This document shows, piece by piece, positions 16,552 to 25,651 of a stretch of 40,737 bases of DNA. The translations under genes were made by a program, and so were the position numbers. Source of the stretch: an uncultured Mycoplasmatota bacterium (lineage in GTDB: Bacteria; Bacillota_I; Bacilli_A; RF39; UBA660); assembly GCA_946414095.1 (NCBI GenBank), contig CAMKNB010000014.1, forward strand, positions 1-40,737. The letters are read 5' to 3'. Numbering within the stretch: position 1 is the first letter of the stretch; every line of letters starts with the position of its first letter. The notes under the pieces were generated by a model. It saw nothing but the letters and a program-made list of their open reading frames with translations, made no database searches and was not told where the DNA came from.

Positions 16552-16584
16552 AAAAAAATAAACCACACTTAAGAGGTTTATTTT
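16552..16584 (-). terminator. Terminator of the 16578 lipoprotein gene
   Basis: Minus-strand AATAAACC / GGTTTATT hairpin followed by a T run, overlapping the stop codon. Confidence 0.75.
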
Positions 16585-17705
16585 CTAATATACTCTGATA
16601 TATATTTACCTTTCCATAAATAATGTTTATCCGATTTTAAAACTAAGCTATACTGACCATTATTACTATGTTTTGTATAAGAATAACCATCTTTAGAATC
16701 ATATATTATTAATGTATAATCATCAGAAATACCTAAATTTTCATCATCAAATTTTAAATACAATTCTATAAAACTCTTATTAAACGATTTAATTTTATTT
16801 GATAATACTATTTCATAAATTGGAGAAACAGAATCCACAGTATATTTAGTATAACTGCTAGTTTTATTTTTTTTAATATATTTTGCTAATTCATCATCCA
16901 TAGTCTTTTGTAATTCATCTACAGTTATATTTGACTTAACTAATTTAATATCTCCTTCTTCAAGCCTTAAATTCTCTGTATTAGAAGTAGCATGTATTCC
17001 TTCACCAATATCAATATATTGTTTTACTATTAATCCATTTGAGTTTCTTTCAGCAAAGCAACCATCCATACCAACATTATATGAATCTAATTTTTGTTGA
17101 TATAAATCATTTGTTAAAGCTATCATTACTATTCCTGTATTATCAAAGAAACTATCTAAATCAAAAGTAATTTGATTCATTTTGTCTTGCCAATCATTTC
17201 CATTTTCAGAAATAATAAATATTGTAGCAATACCAGCGTTAATTTTTTCATCAAGAACAAATTTATTAATATTACCATCATAATAATTATGATATACTAT
17301 TTTTCCATTTGTCATATTTTTCCCAAAAAATATTGGTGTTTTATCAAAATATACTCCATCATGCTTTTCTAATATAGGATTCCATATTTCATTAATAATT
17401 GCATTTTTAATATCATTTTCTTGGTAGTTATCATAATATTTACCATTATCATAATATACTAAAATATCATCATTTAGATATATATATGCTTTACTTTCAT
17501 CATAACCAATAGAACCTAAACCAGAAACTGTTTTATCTTCAAACTTACTAGAAACAACATCAAATCTTTTTCCATATTTTTCTTTCATATAATTTTGGCC
17601 ATCTTTAGTAATAGTATCAAGTAAACTTTCTTGTTTTTTATTCATGCATCCAGCTAACATTACTAATAGACATAAAACCAACAATAATTTTTTAACGTTT
17701 TTCAT
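16578..17705 (-). CDS. Lipoprotein of unknown function
   Basis: A 375-aa lipoprotein. The signal peptide ends with lipobox LAGC at Cys20. The mature part is Tyr- and Asp-rich with alternating short beta strands and no motif I can assign. One segment (YMKEKYGKRFDVVSSKFED) is typical of small extracytoplasmic DUF proteins of Firmicutes. It has its own terminator. An exported binding or stress protein is possible, but no function can be given. Confidence 0.85.
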   Translation of the reverse strand: MKNVKKLLLVLCLLVMLAGCMNKKQESLLDTITKDGQNYMKEKYGKRFDVVSSKFEDKTVSGLGSIGYDESKAYIYLNDDILVYYDNGKYYDNYQENDIKNAIINEIWNPILEKHDGVYFDKTPIFFGKNMTNGKIVYHNYYDGNINKFVLDEKINAGIATIFIISENGNDWQDKMNQITFDLDSFFDNTGIVMIALTNDLYQQKLDSYNVGMDGCFAERNSNGLIVKQYIDIGEGIHATSNTENLRLEEGDIKLVKSNITVDELQKTMDDELAKYIKKNKTSSYTKYTVDSVSPIYEIVLSNKIKSFNKSFIELYLKFDDENLGISDDYTLIIYDSKDGYSYTKHSNNGQYSLVLKSDKHYLWKGKYISEYIRK

Positions 17706-17805
17706 ATTTTATACTCTCCTATAAGAATATAATAACAAGATTTATATTTTTTTTATTACGCAAATAAATAAAGTTTACAATAAATATACAATTATTATGA
17801 TACTT

Positions 17806-17832
17806 AAAAAGACTTATTAAATAAGTCTTTTA
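17806..17832 (-). terminator. Terminator of the 17830 gene
   Basis: Minus-strand AAAGACTTAT / ATAAGTCTTT hairpin with a T-containing tail, next to the stop codon. Confidence 0.75.
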
Positions 17833-18618
17833 TCGTTTTAATTTCAAAGTAGTTTCAACTAATCTTAATGCATTATTTTCATTATCAAGTTCAAAACCAA
17901 CTTCTCTTAAAATGTCTTCTTTGTTTTCAATAGATGGATATTTGTAAGCTAATTGTAAATATGCTTGATAACCATCTATCTCAATAAAACCTTTATCATG
18001 CCCTGAATTTATATCTTCAATCATATAACTAATATAGTTCTTTTTTAATCTAACTAGTTCTTCTTTAAACATTTCTTCTAAAGAAGTTAATTGATTATTA
18101 TCATTTTTATTAGATAATTCATAGAATTGATCTAATGATATACCATATAAACTTTCAAATTGTTCTTTTGATAATACTTTACCAACAATATAATACATTT
18201 GAGTCTCTTCATTATATATAATAGATACATCAACATATGTATTATTTTTCTTACCAAGTTCTAATAATCTCTTAATAAATATTTTGTAATAATATGGATT
18301 ATATTCCATATTATATTTTTTTACATAAGCGTTTTCACTAATGATTTCTCCTCTTTCATAGTGTTGATTACTATATTCTTCATAATAATAAGTTATAGAT
18401 GATAATTGTGAATCAATAGTTCTATAACTAGCTTTATCATTACTATTTATTAATTCATTATAGAATTCAGTAGCTTCTTTTTTTACTTTTTGTTTTTTAT
18501 CTTTTGATTTATATTTATCAAAACTAGTCTTCATAACATCTTCACCAAGTTTTTCTCTTAGAGTAACATGTTTATTTTCATAATCGATAGTGGCCATATC
18601 TATATAACCTTTTCTCAT
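17830..18618 (-). CDS. Hypothetical protein
   Basis: A 262-aa soluble, Lys/Glu/Tyr-rich protein without signal peptide or membrane helix. No family recognised; the central part (TYVDVSIIYNEETQMYYIVGKVLS) looks like a beta hairpin between helical ends. Two starts are possible. The ATG at 18618 follows AGAAGTG at good spacing, and the ATG at 18597 (MATIDYENKH) follows AAAAGG. I keep the longer one. Single gene with its own terminator. Confidence 0.75.
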   Translation of the reverse strand: MRKGYIDMATIDYENKHVTLREKLGEDVMKTSFDKYKSKDKKQKVKKEATEFYNELINSNDKASYRTIDSQLSSITYYYEEYSNQHYERGEIISENAYVKKYNMEYNPYYYKIFIKRLLELGKKNNTYVDVSIIYNEETQMYYIVGKVLSKEQFESLYGISLDQFYELSNKNDNNQLTSLEEMFKEELVRLKKNYISYMIEDINSGHDKGFIEIDGYQAYLQLAYKYPSIENKEDILREVGFELDNENNALRLVETTLKLKR

Positions 18619-18676
18619 AAAATCACACTTCTTTCAAAACTCACATATTGTAACATAAGCAATATTTAAAGTCAAT

Positions 18677-19189
18677 TTAACATAAGCTTTTATATATTTT
18701 AAATACCTTTATCATTTCTTTTGCTATACCATGTTTATCTCCATATTTATTAGCATTATTAGTAAATACTTCTTCTACACTTTCTAATGGTACACTTCTT
18801 AATTCAAAATTACCTTCTTGCTCTGATAAGGTATACTCAGTATTATTTAAATTAGGTTTTATATCAGTCTTTATTTCATAATAATAAATTTCTACTTTTC
18901 TATTTTTACCTTTTTCTGGCCAATCTTTGTAGTACCCTACTGAATATAAAAAAGGACTTATTTCTTTTATATTTAATTCTATACCTGTTTCTTCTCTTAA
19001 TTCTCTATTAATAGCGTTAACTAAACTTTCTTTATCTTCTACATGTCCTCCTGGACATTGATATTCATTATTTGAGTATCCAAGTAATATTTCATTTTTA
19101 TTATTAATAATTAATAATTTAACTCTTTTTACTACTTCAGTTATATCTTCTTCTTTTAAATTGTAATCATTTGTTATTAATTTTTCCAT
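18677..19189 (-). CDS. NUDIX hydrolase
   Basis: A 170-aa NUDIX protein with a perfect box, GHVEDKESLVNAINRELREE followed by TGI, so all metal-binding residues are present. The insert YSVGYYKDWPEKGKNRKVEI fits the broad MutT/ADP-ribose group, but the substrate is unknown. The start is placed at 19189, because GGATGTG lies 6 nt before that ATG while the in-frame ATG at 19204 has no Shine-Dalgarno. It follows the thioester-type surface-protein gene, which has a terminator, so it is probably transcribed separately. Confidence 0.9.
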   Translation of the reverse strand: MEKLITNDYNLKEEDITEVVKRVKLLIINNKNEILLGYSNNEYQCPGGHVEDKESLVNAINRELREETGIELNIKEISPFLYSVGYYKDWPEKGKNRKVEIYYYEIKTDIKPNLNNTEYTLSEQEGNFELRSVPLESVEEVFTNNANKYGDKHGIAKEMIKVFKIYKSLC

Positions 19190-19230
19190 GTTAATCACAT
19201 CCATATTAATTTTAACATAATTTATATAAA

Positions 19231-19256
19231 ATAAAAAACTAGCAATAGCTAGTTCT
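19231..19256 (-). terminator. Terminator of the 19249 surface-protein gene
   Basis: Minus-strand AACTAGC / GCTAGTT hairpin plus T run, overlapping the stop codon. Confidence 0.8.
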
Positions 19257-21189
19257 TTCTTAAATATTTAATTCCTATAGTAAGACCAGTTAAACTTATT
19301 AATAGCATAATAATGTTTGTTAAAATATCATCTCCAGTTTTAGGATTATTATTCTTTGGTTCTTCTGGTTCATCACCATCACCTTTTGGCCATGGTTCAT
19401 GATAATTAGTTATTGTAAATTTTTCCTCATTATTTTTAACTATAGTTGATTCATAGAATTCAATTTCTTCTTCACTAATTGTATATTCAATTTTTTTACC
19501 TTTTTTGTAAACATCTAGATTTTCAAAAGTTGACTCCCAATTATTATCTTCACTTAACACTAATTCATCAACTTTTTCATTATCAGCAAGTAAGTAAACT
19601 TTTACGCTTTTAGGACGAATTTCATCTTCATCATTATTATCATCCCATATTTTAGCTACAGATATATTTCTTTTTTCTGTACTATATTTATTTTCCATTA
19701 CAAGTTCCAATTCTTCTTGATCTTTTATTTCTTCAAAATAACCAGTTATTCCAAGTAAGTTTTGATAAGCATAGTCAGCATTAGGATTTTTTCCTTCATA
19801 AACTGACTCTGTTGAATATATAAATAGATTCATATCATCTGGATGAGTATCTTCTTCACTTATTAAATATTGATACAATTCATAATATCTTGCTATTTTA
19901 TTTCTTTCTTCAGTACTAGTTTTAGCATGATGACCATTACCATTAGACCAGTGATATGCTACCATTTGACCAAATGAATTTCCTTCACCAAATCTAATTT
20001 CATATATTGCTTTACCCATTTCAGCATCTGGGGTATAAACATAATCTCTATATTGATGTCTTAAGTAATATATGTCTCCATTACTTCTTTCATCATAGGA
20101 TACACCTTCTACATTTAAAGGAACAAATGTTTTGTTATCAGATTTACGATATGCGATTACAGCTTCAGTTAGTCCTGCATTTGTATAATTCTTTAATGCA
20201 CTTTCTGTTAAGAATCTAATTTCTGGAATAGATAAATCACTAAATATTTTTTCTGCTTTATGTCTATGATAAATGATATCTAATATTTTATTATATAATT
20301 GTTCATCTTTTAATTCATGATCAGAAATATCAATTTTATCTTTATTATTAGCAGCATCTACTGGTACTGTTTGTTTAGTAAAATCTCTTATACTACTAGG
20401 ATTTAATATTTCACCATCATATATAGAGTTTTCATCTGGAACTTCCCAGTTTTGATTTATACAATATACTTCTTGTTTCTTTCCTTCAATTTCAACATAG
20501 TATAAAGGTGTTCCACCATAATGTGGACATGGGGTTTTACTGAAATCTACACCTGCACTAACTTCAGGCATTTCAATTTTAATAGTAAATGTTTTATCTT
20601 CTGCTAATTCATATCCCTCTGGAGCTTCTTTTTCATGTAATGTATATACACCATCTGGTAAATTAGTTATTCTCTCTTTACCATCTGTTGTCCATTCATC
20701 AACTACTTTACCATTAGAATCTAATATTTGTAAAACTGCTCCTGGTAGTGGTAAACCATCTTCATCAACTTTTGTTGTAATAACTTTTACTTTAATTATT
20801 TCATATTGATAAGATTCTGTATTATCTTTTTCATCATCTGAATTTGTAGCTTCACTTTCTGTTTTTTTCTCTTCTTCTACATTTTCAGTTTCACTTTCTA
20901 CTGTATCTACAGCATCTTTTTCTTCTTCTAAATCAGCAGTTTCAGATTGAGCTATAGTAGTTTCTACTTCATTGTTTTGAGAATCTAGTAATTCTTCTTC
21001 AGTATTTTCTAAAGTAATTTTAGTATTATCATCACTTGTATCCTCAATTTTTTCTTCTTCCACATTAGGCTTTACTTCTTCAACATAAGTGTCTTCAATA
21101 CTTTGCTCTTGTACTGATTCTTCTGCATAAATATTAAATGCATAAAAGAACATAAATGACAAAAGTATAAATTTTAATATATTCTTCAT
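19249..21189 (-). CDS. NPKTG-anchored surface protein with thioester-like and Cna_B domains
   Basis: A 646-aa wall protein. Signal peptide (1-22), acidic Glu/Thr stretch (24-128), SpaA/prealbumin-like domain (132-208; DGLPLPGAVLQILDSNGK ... HEKEAPEGYEL), TQXA/thioester-type domain (about 220-500; Cys243 in VYCINQN), one Cna_B domain (about 510-600), NPKTG, membrane helix and basic tail. At the place where TQxAIW gives the thioester Gln, I read TEAVIAY (about 341-347), so the Gln appears to be Glu; an alternative is Gln408 in FGQMVAYHW. Thioester adhesins bind host surfaces covalently. The last 80 residues are nearly identical to those of the protein at 10321. Sortase B at 9530 is the likely anchoring enzyme. 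Confidence 0.88.
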   Translation of the reverse strand: MKNILKFILLSFMFFYAFNIYAEESVQEQSIEDTYVEEVKPNVEEEKIEDTSDDNTKITLENTEEELLDSQNNEVETTIAQSETADLEEEKDAVDTVESETENVEEEKKTESEATNSDDEKDNTESYQYEIIKVKVITTKVDEDGLPLPGAVLQILDSNGKVVDEWTTDGKERITNLPDGVYTLHEKEAPEGYELAEDKTFTIKIEMPEVSAGVDFSKTPCPHYGGTPLYYVEIEGKKQEVYCINQNWEVPDENSIYDGEILNPSSIRDFTKQTVPVDAANNKDKIDISDHELKDEQLYNKILDIIYHRHKAEKIFSDLSIPEIRFLTESALKNYTNAGLTEAVIAYRKSDNKTFVPLNVEGVSYDERSNGDIYYLRHQYRDYVYTPDAEMGKAIYEIRFGEGNSFGQMVAYHWSNGNGHHAKTSTEERNKIARYYELYQYLISEEDTHPDDMNLFIYSTESVYEGKNPNADYAYQNLLGITGYFEEIKDQEELELVMENKYSTEKRNISVAKIWDDNNDEDEIRPKSVKVYLLADNEKVDELVLSEDNNWESTFENLDVYKKGKKIEYTISEEEIEFYESTIVKNNEEKFTITNYHEPWPKGDGDEPEEPKNNNPKTGDDILTNIIMLLISLTGLTIGIKYLRKN

Positions 21190-21233
21190 ATTTTATTTCC
21201 CCCTGATAAGAATAATATATTTGTTAAGTGTAT

Positions 21234-21262
21234 ATACTAACACTTTAATAATATTATGTCAA
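21234..21262 (-). promoter_or_regulatory. Sigma-A promoter of the 19249 surface-protein gene
   Basis: Minus strand TTGACA (21262-21257), 17 nt, TAGTAT (21239-21234), followed by a Shine-Dalgarno CAGGGGGAAA near the ATG. Confidence 0.85.
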
Positions 21263-21418
21263 ACAAAAAGAATATTTGAATATTCTTTTTTTACTATTAC
21301 TAATTTTATTTTTAAAAGATAAAACTATTAAAATATAACATATTGTTTTTGGTAACATAAGCATTCCAAGTATTGGCACTAAAGAAGCACCAATGACAAC
21401 TGGTATATAATTTTTTCT
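21254..21418 (-). pseudogene. Possible remnant of a small membrane protein
   Basis: A 54-codon open frame with a hydrophobic helix (IPVVIGASLVPILGMLMLP) directly follows the 21425 gene. It has no start codon in frame, but an ATGAAGAAAAAA in another frame sits just before it, so a single-base change in the A run would restore MKKK-IPVV. The 3' part contains the terminator at 21266-21292. It may be a decayed small membrane gene or chance. Confidence 0.25.
21266..21292 (-). terminator. Terminator of the 21425 gene
   Basis: Near-perfect palindromic hairpin AAAAGAATATT / ATATTCTTTT with T run on the minus strand. Confidence 0.75.
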
Positions 21419-21424
21419 TCATGA

Positions 21425-23137
21425 CTATTTAATAAATACTTTATTTGGTATTACAATATATTTTTGATTTTCAACTTCAAATAATATTTCATCATTATTA
21501 TAACTAAAAATTGAGTCTATATTCAAATCATTATTTAGTCTATTTACATTATCATTTATATAATATAAATACTCTTTCATATTATCTTTACTTCCTCCGA
21601 ATATAATTATATTATCATTCTTCAATTCTACATAATTATAATTATTATTAGAATAAATAACATCATCTAATAATCTATTATTTCTTATATCATATAAATA
21701 ATTAATAGAATAATTATATTGTTCATCATCTCCAATTACTAATTCAATTTTTATATATTTAGTATTTAATAATAAATAATCAACTCTATTTATTTTTTCA
21801 TCGCTTTTAAGTTCAAATGTATTTATACTATTCAAGTTTTTATCATATAGATCTATTTTTACTTTATCTTCTAAAATATTCTCTCTTATATACATATCTT
21901 CTATTTGAACATTATATTCTACATTTTTATTATTTCTTAAACATCTAACTTTACTTACTTCTTCATTATATGTAATTAAATTACCATTTTTATCAATATC
22001 TAAATAATCTAATTTGTTTTTATTTGATACTTTTAAATCTAATTTATTGTCATTATTATCAAAAAGTATTTTACCATTTATATCTATTGCTTTAGTTATA
22101 TATTTATCATTATAAAGAATTAATATATCTTCACTAGGATAATATTTTTCACCTTTTTCTAGTTCATAAACAACTTTATTATCTAAATTATATATAATAT
22201 TGTCTTTTTCATATAAAATATATGCTGTTTCATATATATCATCAATGGTACGTATGAAAATAGGCTTTTCATCATTATTAAACTCTTTAATTAAATTTAA
22301 TTTATAATCATATACTTTGTTTTTATTAATTAATATTTTATCATATTCAAAGCTTGCATCATTCAATATTAATTCTTTAAAATTATCTAAGTTTAAATAA
22401 TAATTTTTATCATTTATAATAAATAATTTTTCATTTTCATTATATCCGATTGGACTATCTTCATATGAATAAATATTTTTTAATCTATCAAAATTATATT
22501 CTTTAATTATTTCACCATTTTTATAATTATAAATTATTACTTTAGGATATACATATTTTTTATTTTCTTTAACATAGATACAAGCAGCATTATTATCATT
22601 AATAATTAATGATGAAAAATACTCTACTACATTTTTAGGTACTAAAAAATAATTAGAATTATTCTCTTCTTTATATATTACATATTCATCTTCATTTTTA
22701 TATTCAATAGCATTTTTACCATGAATCTTAATATTTCTTTCATATTTTTCTCCATTTTTAGTATAAATAGAATAAAAATCATTTATAAAATCTATATTAC
22801 GTGCTAAAGAATCATTTACTTTAAAAGAATAATCTTCTTCTAAATCAAAATCACCATAATGAATATAATTTGGTAAATATTCATTATCTTTTGATTTAAT
22901 TGTTTCTATAGGACTAGTATTAGAAACAGTTTTATCATATAAATTACATATATCTTCTTCATTCTCACTATAACATAAAAATCTTAAATTATTATACTCA
23001 TCATATTCATCAAATCTAATACTATAGTAATCTAATTGTGATATATTACTAATCTTAACCTCTTCTTTTTTATTTATTTTTATAACTATTACAACTATTA
23101 TAATTATTATTAAACAAACTATTATTTTCTTTTTCAT
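21425..23137 (-). CDS. Membrane-anchored protein with beta-propeller-like repeats
   Basis: A 570-aa protein with an N-terminal membrane helix (residues 4-21) and a long extracytoplasmic part of short repeated beta strands rich in Asn, Asp, Tyr and Ile (for example KLFIINDKNYYLNLDN, KILINKNKVYDYKLN). This resembles a degenerate propeller such as DUF5050 or PQQ-like sensors, but no motif fixes the family. The gene at 25652 has a similar N-terminal design fused to a metallopeptidase. Shine-Dalgarno AGGAGTG precedes the ATG. Function unknown; probably a surface sensor or scaffold. Confidence 0.8.
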   Translation of the reverse strand: MKKKIIVCLIIIIIVVIVIKINKKEEVKISNISQLDYYSIRFDEYDEYNNLRFLCYSENEEDICNLYDKTVSNTSPIETIKSKDNEYLPNYIHYGDFDLEEDYSFKVNDSLARNIDFINDFYSIYTKNGEKYERNIKIHGKNAIEYKNEDEYVIYKEENNSNYFLVPKNVVEYFSSLIINDNNAACIYVKENKKYVYPKVIIYNYKNGEIIKEYNFDRLKNIYSYEDSPIGYNENEKLFIINDKNYYLNLDNFKELILNDASFEYDKILINKNKVYDYKLNLIKEFNNDEKPIFIRTIDDIYETAYILYEKDNIIYNLDNKVVYELEKGEKYYPSEDILILYNDKYITKAIDINGKILFDNNDNKLDLKVSNKNKLDYLDIDKNGNLITYNEEVSKVRCLRNNKNVEYNVQIEDMYIRENILEDKVKIDLYDKNLNSINTFELKSDEKINRVDYLLLNTKYIKIELVIGDDEQYNYSINYLYDIRNNRLLDDVIYSNNNYNYVELKNDNIIIFGGSKDNMKEYLYYINDNVNRLNNDLNIDSIFSYNNDEILFEVENQKYIVIPNKVFIK

Positions 23138-23173
23138 AACAACACTCCTAAAGCTATTATATCATAGTTAATA

Positions 23174-23203
23174 AAATAAAACTCGAACAATAGTGTTCGA
23201 GTA
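23174..23203 (-). terminator. Terminator of the HTH-VanZ / lipoprotein operon
   Basis: Minus-strand ACTCGAACA / TGTTCGAGT hairpin followed by TTTATTTT. Confidence 0.85.
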
Positions 23204-23214
23204 GAATTTATATT

Positions 23215-23613
23215 CTAGTAGCCATTATCAACTACAGTCCATTTTTCCCCTTTATTTCTTACTAATATCCAATTCCAATTAGTATATTTTTCTTCATTTA
23301 ATGATTGAACTTTACTATTATCATAAACAATAAAATCAGAAATAAAAGCAATATATTCTTCTTTATTATTTCTCTTAGCCCAATCTTCATAATTATTATT
23401 TTCATCTCCAATATATTTAATATTTAATAATTCACAACCTTTATATTCCTTTTTAAAATAATCATATACTGAATTAATAGCATCATTTAAATCATTTTCG
23501 GTAAATATATTAGATTCAACTTTAATAATATCTGTATTTGATACATCACCATTTTTTAAAGTACATCCAATTAGTAATAATATACCAATTATTATTACAA
23601 TAGTTTTTCTCAT
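23215..23613 (-). CDS. Small lipoprotein co-transcribed with the HTH-VanZ gene
   Basis: A 132-aa protein. The signal peptide ends in lipobox LIGC (Cys17). The mature domain has an alpha-beta pattern (DLNDAINSVYDYFKKEYKGC, then a Trp-rich end NWNWILVRNKGEKWTVVDNGY) resembling DUF4829 and similar small exported domains. Its start overlaps the end of the HTH-VanZ gene by 4 nt (ATGA type), so the two are translationally coupled and form an operon. Confidence 0.85.
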   Translation of the reverse strand: MRKTIVIIIGILLLIGCTLKNGDVSNTDIIKVESNIFTENDLNDAINSVYDYFKKEYKGCELLNIKYIGDENNNYEDWAKRNNKEEYIAFISDFIVYDNSKVQSLNEEKYTNWNWILVRNKGEKWTVVDNGY

Positions 23614-24710
23614 TTTTTATCTCTCACCTTCATTTTATTTTTACTTTTAATGAAATTATAACTTTTTATAATTACAAAATATATTATTGTAAAGAAAACT
23701 ATTAATCTTATAAAAACATCCATAGTTGGAATATCTCCAAAACTATACCAACTTAGCATTTCAAATAAAGTAAATAATATAAATTGTGATATAAAAGCTA
23801 CTATTAAGTGTTTTTTATTAATAGTGATTTTTTTCTTGTTTATAAATATATTATATAAATAATACATTAAACTAGTACCTATTAAGTATAGAATTATATC
23901 ATCAATATCAAATACTCCTCTTTTAGTAATATATTGAAATAGTTCTAACATGAATCCAATAAAAATACTTATTATAAAATTTATACTAAACTTCTTTACA
24001 CCGAAAATTCTTAATATCAAGTATTGCATAGGCATTAATATGAATATATTACCAATGACATTTACCATAAATGTTCTACCATCAAAATATTCAAAATATC
24101 CAAATAATGTTTTAAATGGAACTAAATTATATGTATTAATTCCAAATGTTTTTCTTGCATAATTTGTTAAATTAATTAAAGTTATAGTATATAATACTAA
24201 GCAAATAATATATGTTATTTTCTTCATTTTGTCTTTGTCTTCAACTTTATCATAATAATAATTCGAAAATAAATTATTATTTAAACTAATGAAAAATGCA
24301 AATATACAAAATAGACATAGTTCTCCAATATAATCAAATGAAACTAAACCATATGAATATTCTATTCTTAAATAATTTAAATAGAATAATAGTATTATTA
24401 AATATACAACAATAAATACTGGTAATATAAATTTATTCTTCTTTTTACTATAAATATCAATGTATTTAATTATTTCTTTTATATTATTTTCTTCACTCTT
24501 ATCTTCTTTTCCATTTAATAATTCTGACACTGAAATATCTAATGCTTTAGATAATGGAACTAATAATGATATATCAGGTGTACCTCTACCAGTTTCCCAT
24601 CTAGAAATTGCTTTTTCAGTAACATTTATTTTTTTAGCAAGTTCTTCTTGTGTTAATTTTTTTTCTTTCCTTTTTGTTTTAATTAGGTTTGATATTTTTT
24701 CTATGTCCAT
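23610..24710 (-). CDS. XRE-type HTH fused to a VanZ-like membrane domain
   Basis: A 366-aa fusion. Residues 6-60 are an HTH_XRE domain (KKLTQEELAKKINVTEKAIS ... DISVSELLNG). About eight membrane helices follow. The VanZ-like part (about 190-290) shows NLVPFKTLFGYF, NVIGNIFILMPMQYL and ELFQYITKRGVFDIDDIILY, the usual VanZ landmarks. VanZ proteins are linked to glycopeptide/lipoglycopeptide tolerance. A one-component membrane sensor-regulator is a plausible role. Its promoter carries a 15-bp palindrome (separate entry), which suggests autoregulation. It is followed in overlap by a lipoprotein gene. Confidence 0.92.
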   Translation of the reverse strand: MDIEKISNLIKTKRKEKKLTQEELAKKINVTEKAISRWETGRGTPDISLLVPLSKALDISVSELLNGKEDKSEENNIKEIIKYIDIYSKKKNKFILPVFIVVYLIILLFYLNYLRIEYSYGLVSFDYIGELCLFCIFAFFISLNNNLFSNYYYDKVEDKDKMKKITYIICLVLYTITLINLTNYARKTFGINTYNLVPFKTLFGYFEYFDGRTFMVNVIGNIFILMPMQYLILRIFGVKKFSINFIISIFIGFMLELFQYITKRGVFDIDDIILYLIGTSLMYYLYNIFINKKKITINKKHLIVAFISQFILFTLFEMLSWYSFGDIPTMDVFIRLIVFFTIIYFVIIKSYNFIKSKNKMKVRDKK

Positions 24711-24733
24711 ACTTCATCCCTCTTTCAACAAAA

Positions 24734-24776
24734 ATTATACTCCCCTTCTTTAAAATCTCAACCTACGAATCGTAGG
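24734..24776 (-). promoter_or_regulatory. Promoter and palindromic operator of the HTH-VanZ gene
   Basis: Minus strand TTGAGA (24761-24756), 16 nt, TATAAT (24739-24734). Directly upstream of the -35 is the palindrome CCTACGA-A-TCGTAGG (24762-24776), 7-bp perfect arms, unusually GC-rich for this region. Likely binding site of the encoded HTH. Confidence 0.75.
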
Positions 24777-24820
24777 ATATAATTGTGAATTGAAAATCTA
24801 TTTAAGTTCGTGTTTTATTT

Positions 24821-25636
24821 CTAATTAACTCCAAAACAATATGTATTTAAATCATTATTTATACTACACCAACCATCATTATTATTACATACTGATGCTC
24901 CTTCACTTCCAATATTACAAAATAATTCATTACTTGTGTGTTTATTTGTACTAGGCTTTTCTTTAGAACATTCTAAGTCACCATTTACAGGTTTTTCATC
25001 TTCGCTCCACTTTCCATTATCATTATTTTTATACTCACAAATCCATCCAACATTTTCAAATTGTTTTTTATAGTCATCTATATTTTCCCAATCATTTGCA
25101 TTAATACATATTTCTTTATCATTAATATATGCACATAATTTACTATCTATTTTTTCATATTCAAATCCTTTATCATGTTCAACACACTTAATATTAACAC
25201 CTTCACCAAAACCAATTTCTGTTTTGTTATCACATACTAATCCATTTTTAATTTGTTCTTCAAAGTATTTATTAAACTCTTCATTAGTATAGTAGCCATA
25301 TAAATAAGGCTCACTTTCAAAATCATTATATAATACTTCTACTATTTTATCATCTGATTTTTCATTATTTATTTCTTCTTTTATATAATAATTATTTTTA
25401 ATCTTTTTAAAATCAGAAACTCTATTAGCAGTTGAACTCATAGTAAACTTTCCATTTCCTTCATAAGTAAAATATTTTATTATAATAGACTCTTTATTAC
25501 TTTCATTTGATTCTTTTATTGATGTATTTTCATTATTGTTTATATTTGAATCATCGTTTTTAAATAATTCATATACTTCAAAGCCTATTACACAAAGTAG
25601 AAATAATATTAAAAATACATTAAATGTTTTTTTCAT
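24821..25636 (-). CDS. Membrane-anchored Cys-rich extracellular protein
   Basis: A 271-aa protein with an N-terminal membrane helix (5-24), a Ser/Asn/Glu linker and an extracellular part with about ten Cys in the second half (VCDNKTEIG, KLCAYINDKEIC, FCNIGSEGASVC, GWCS, YCFG). This suggests several disulfide bonds, rare in this region. No family recognised. It starts 15 nt after the metallopeptidase gene at 25652 in the same direction, so they probably form an operon. Confidence 0.8.
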   Translation of the reverse strand: MKKTFNVFLILFLLCVIGFEVYELFKNDDSNINNNENTSIKESNESNKESIIIKYFTYEGNGKFTMSSTANRVSDFKKIKNNYYIKEEINNEKSDDKIVEVLYNDFESEPYLYGYYTNEEFNKYFEEQIKNGLVCDNKTEIGFGEGVNIKCVEHDKGFEYEKIDSKLCAYINDKEICINANDWENIDDYKKQFENVGWICEYKNNDNGKWSEDEKPVNGDLECSKEKPSTNKHTSNELFCNIGSEGASVCNNNDGWCSINNDLNTYCFGVN

Positions 25637-25651
25637 TTTTACACTCTCCTA

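Noticed and set aside
21360-21400. TGGCAC at 21375 as another copy of the E repeat
   Set aside because: It lacks the preceding T run, terminator hairpin and promoter at the right spacing, and lies inside a possible gene remnant.
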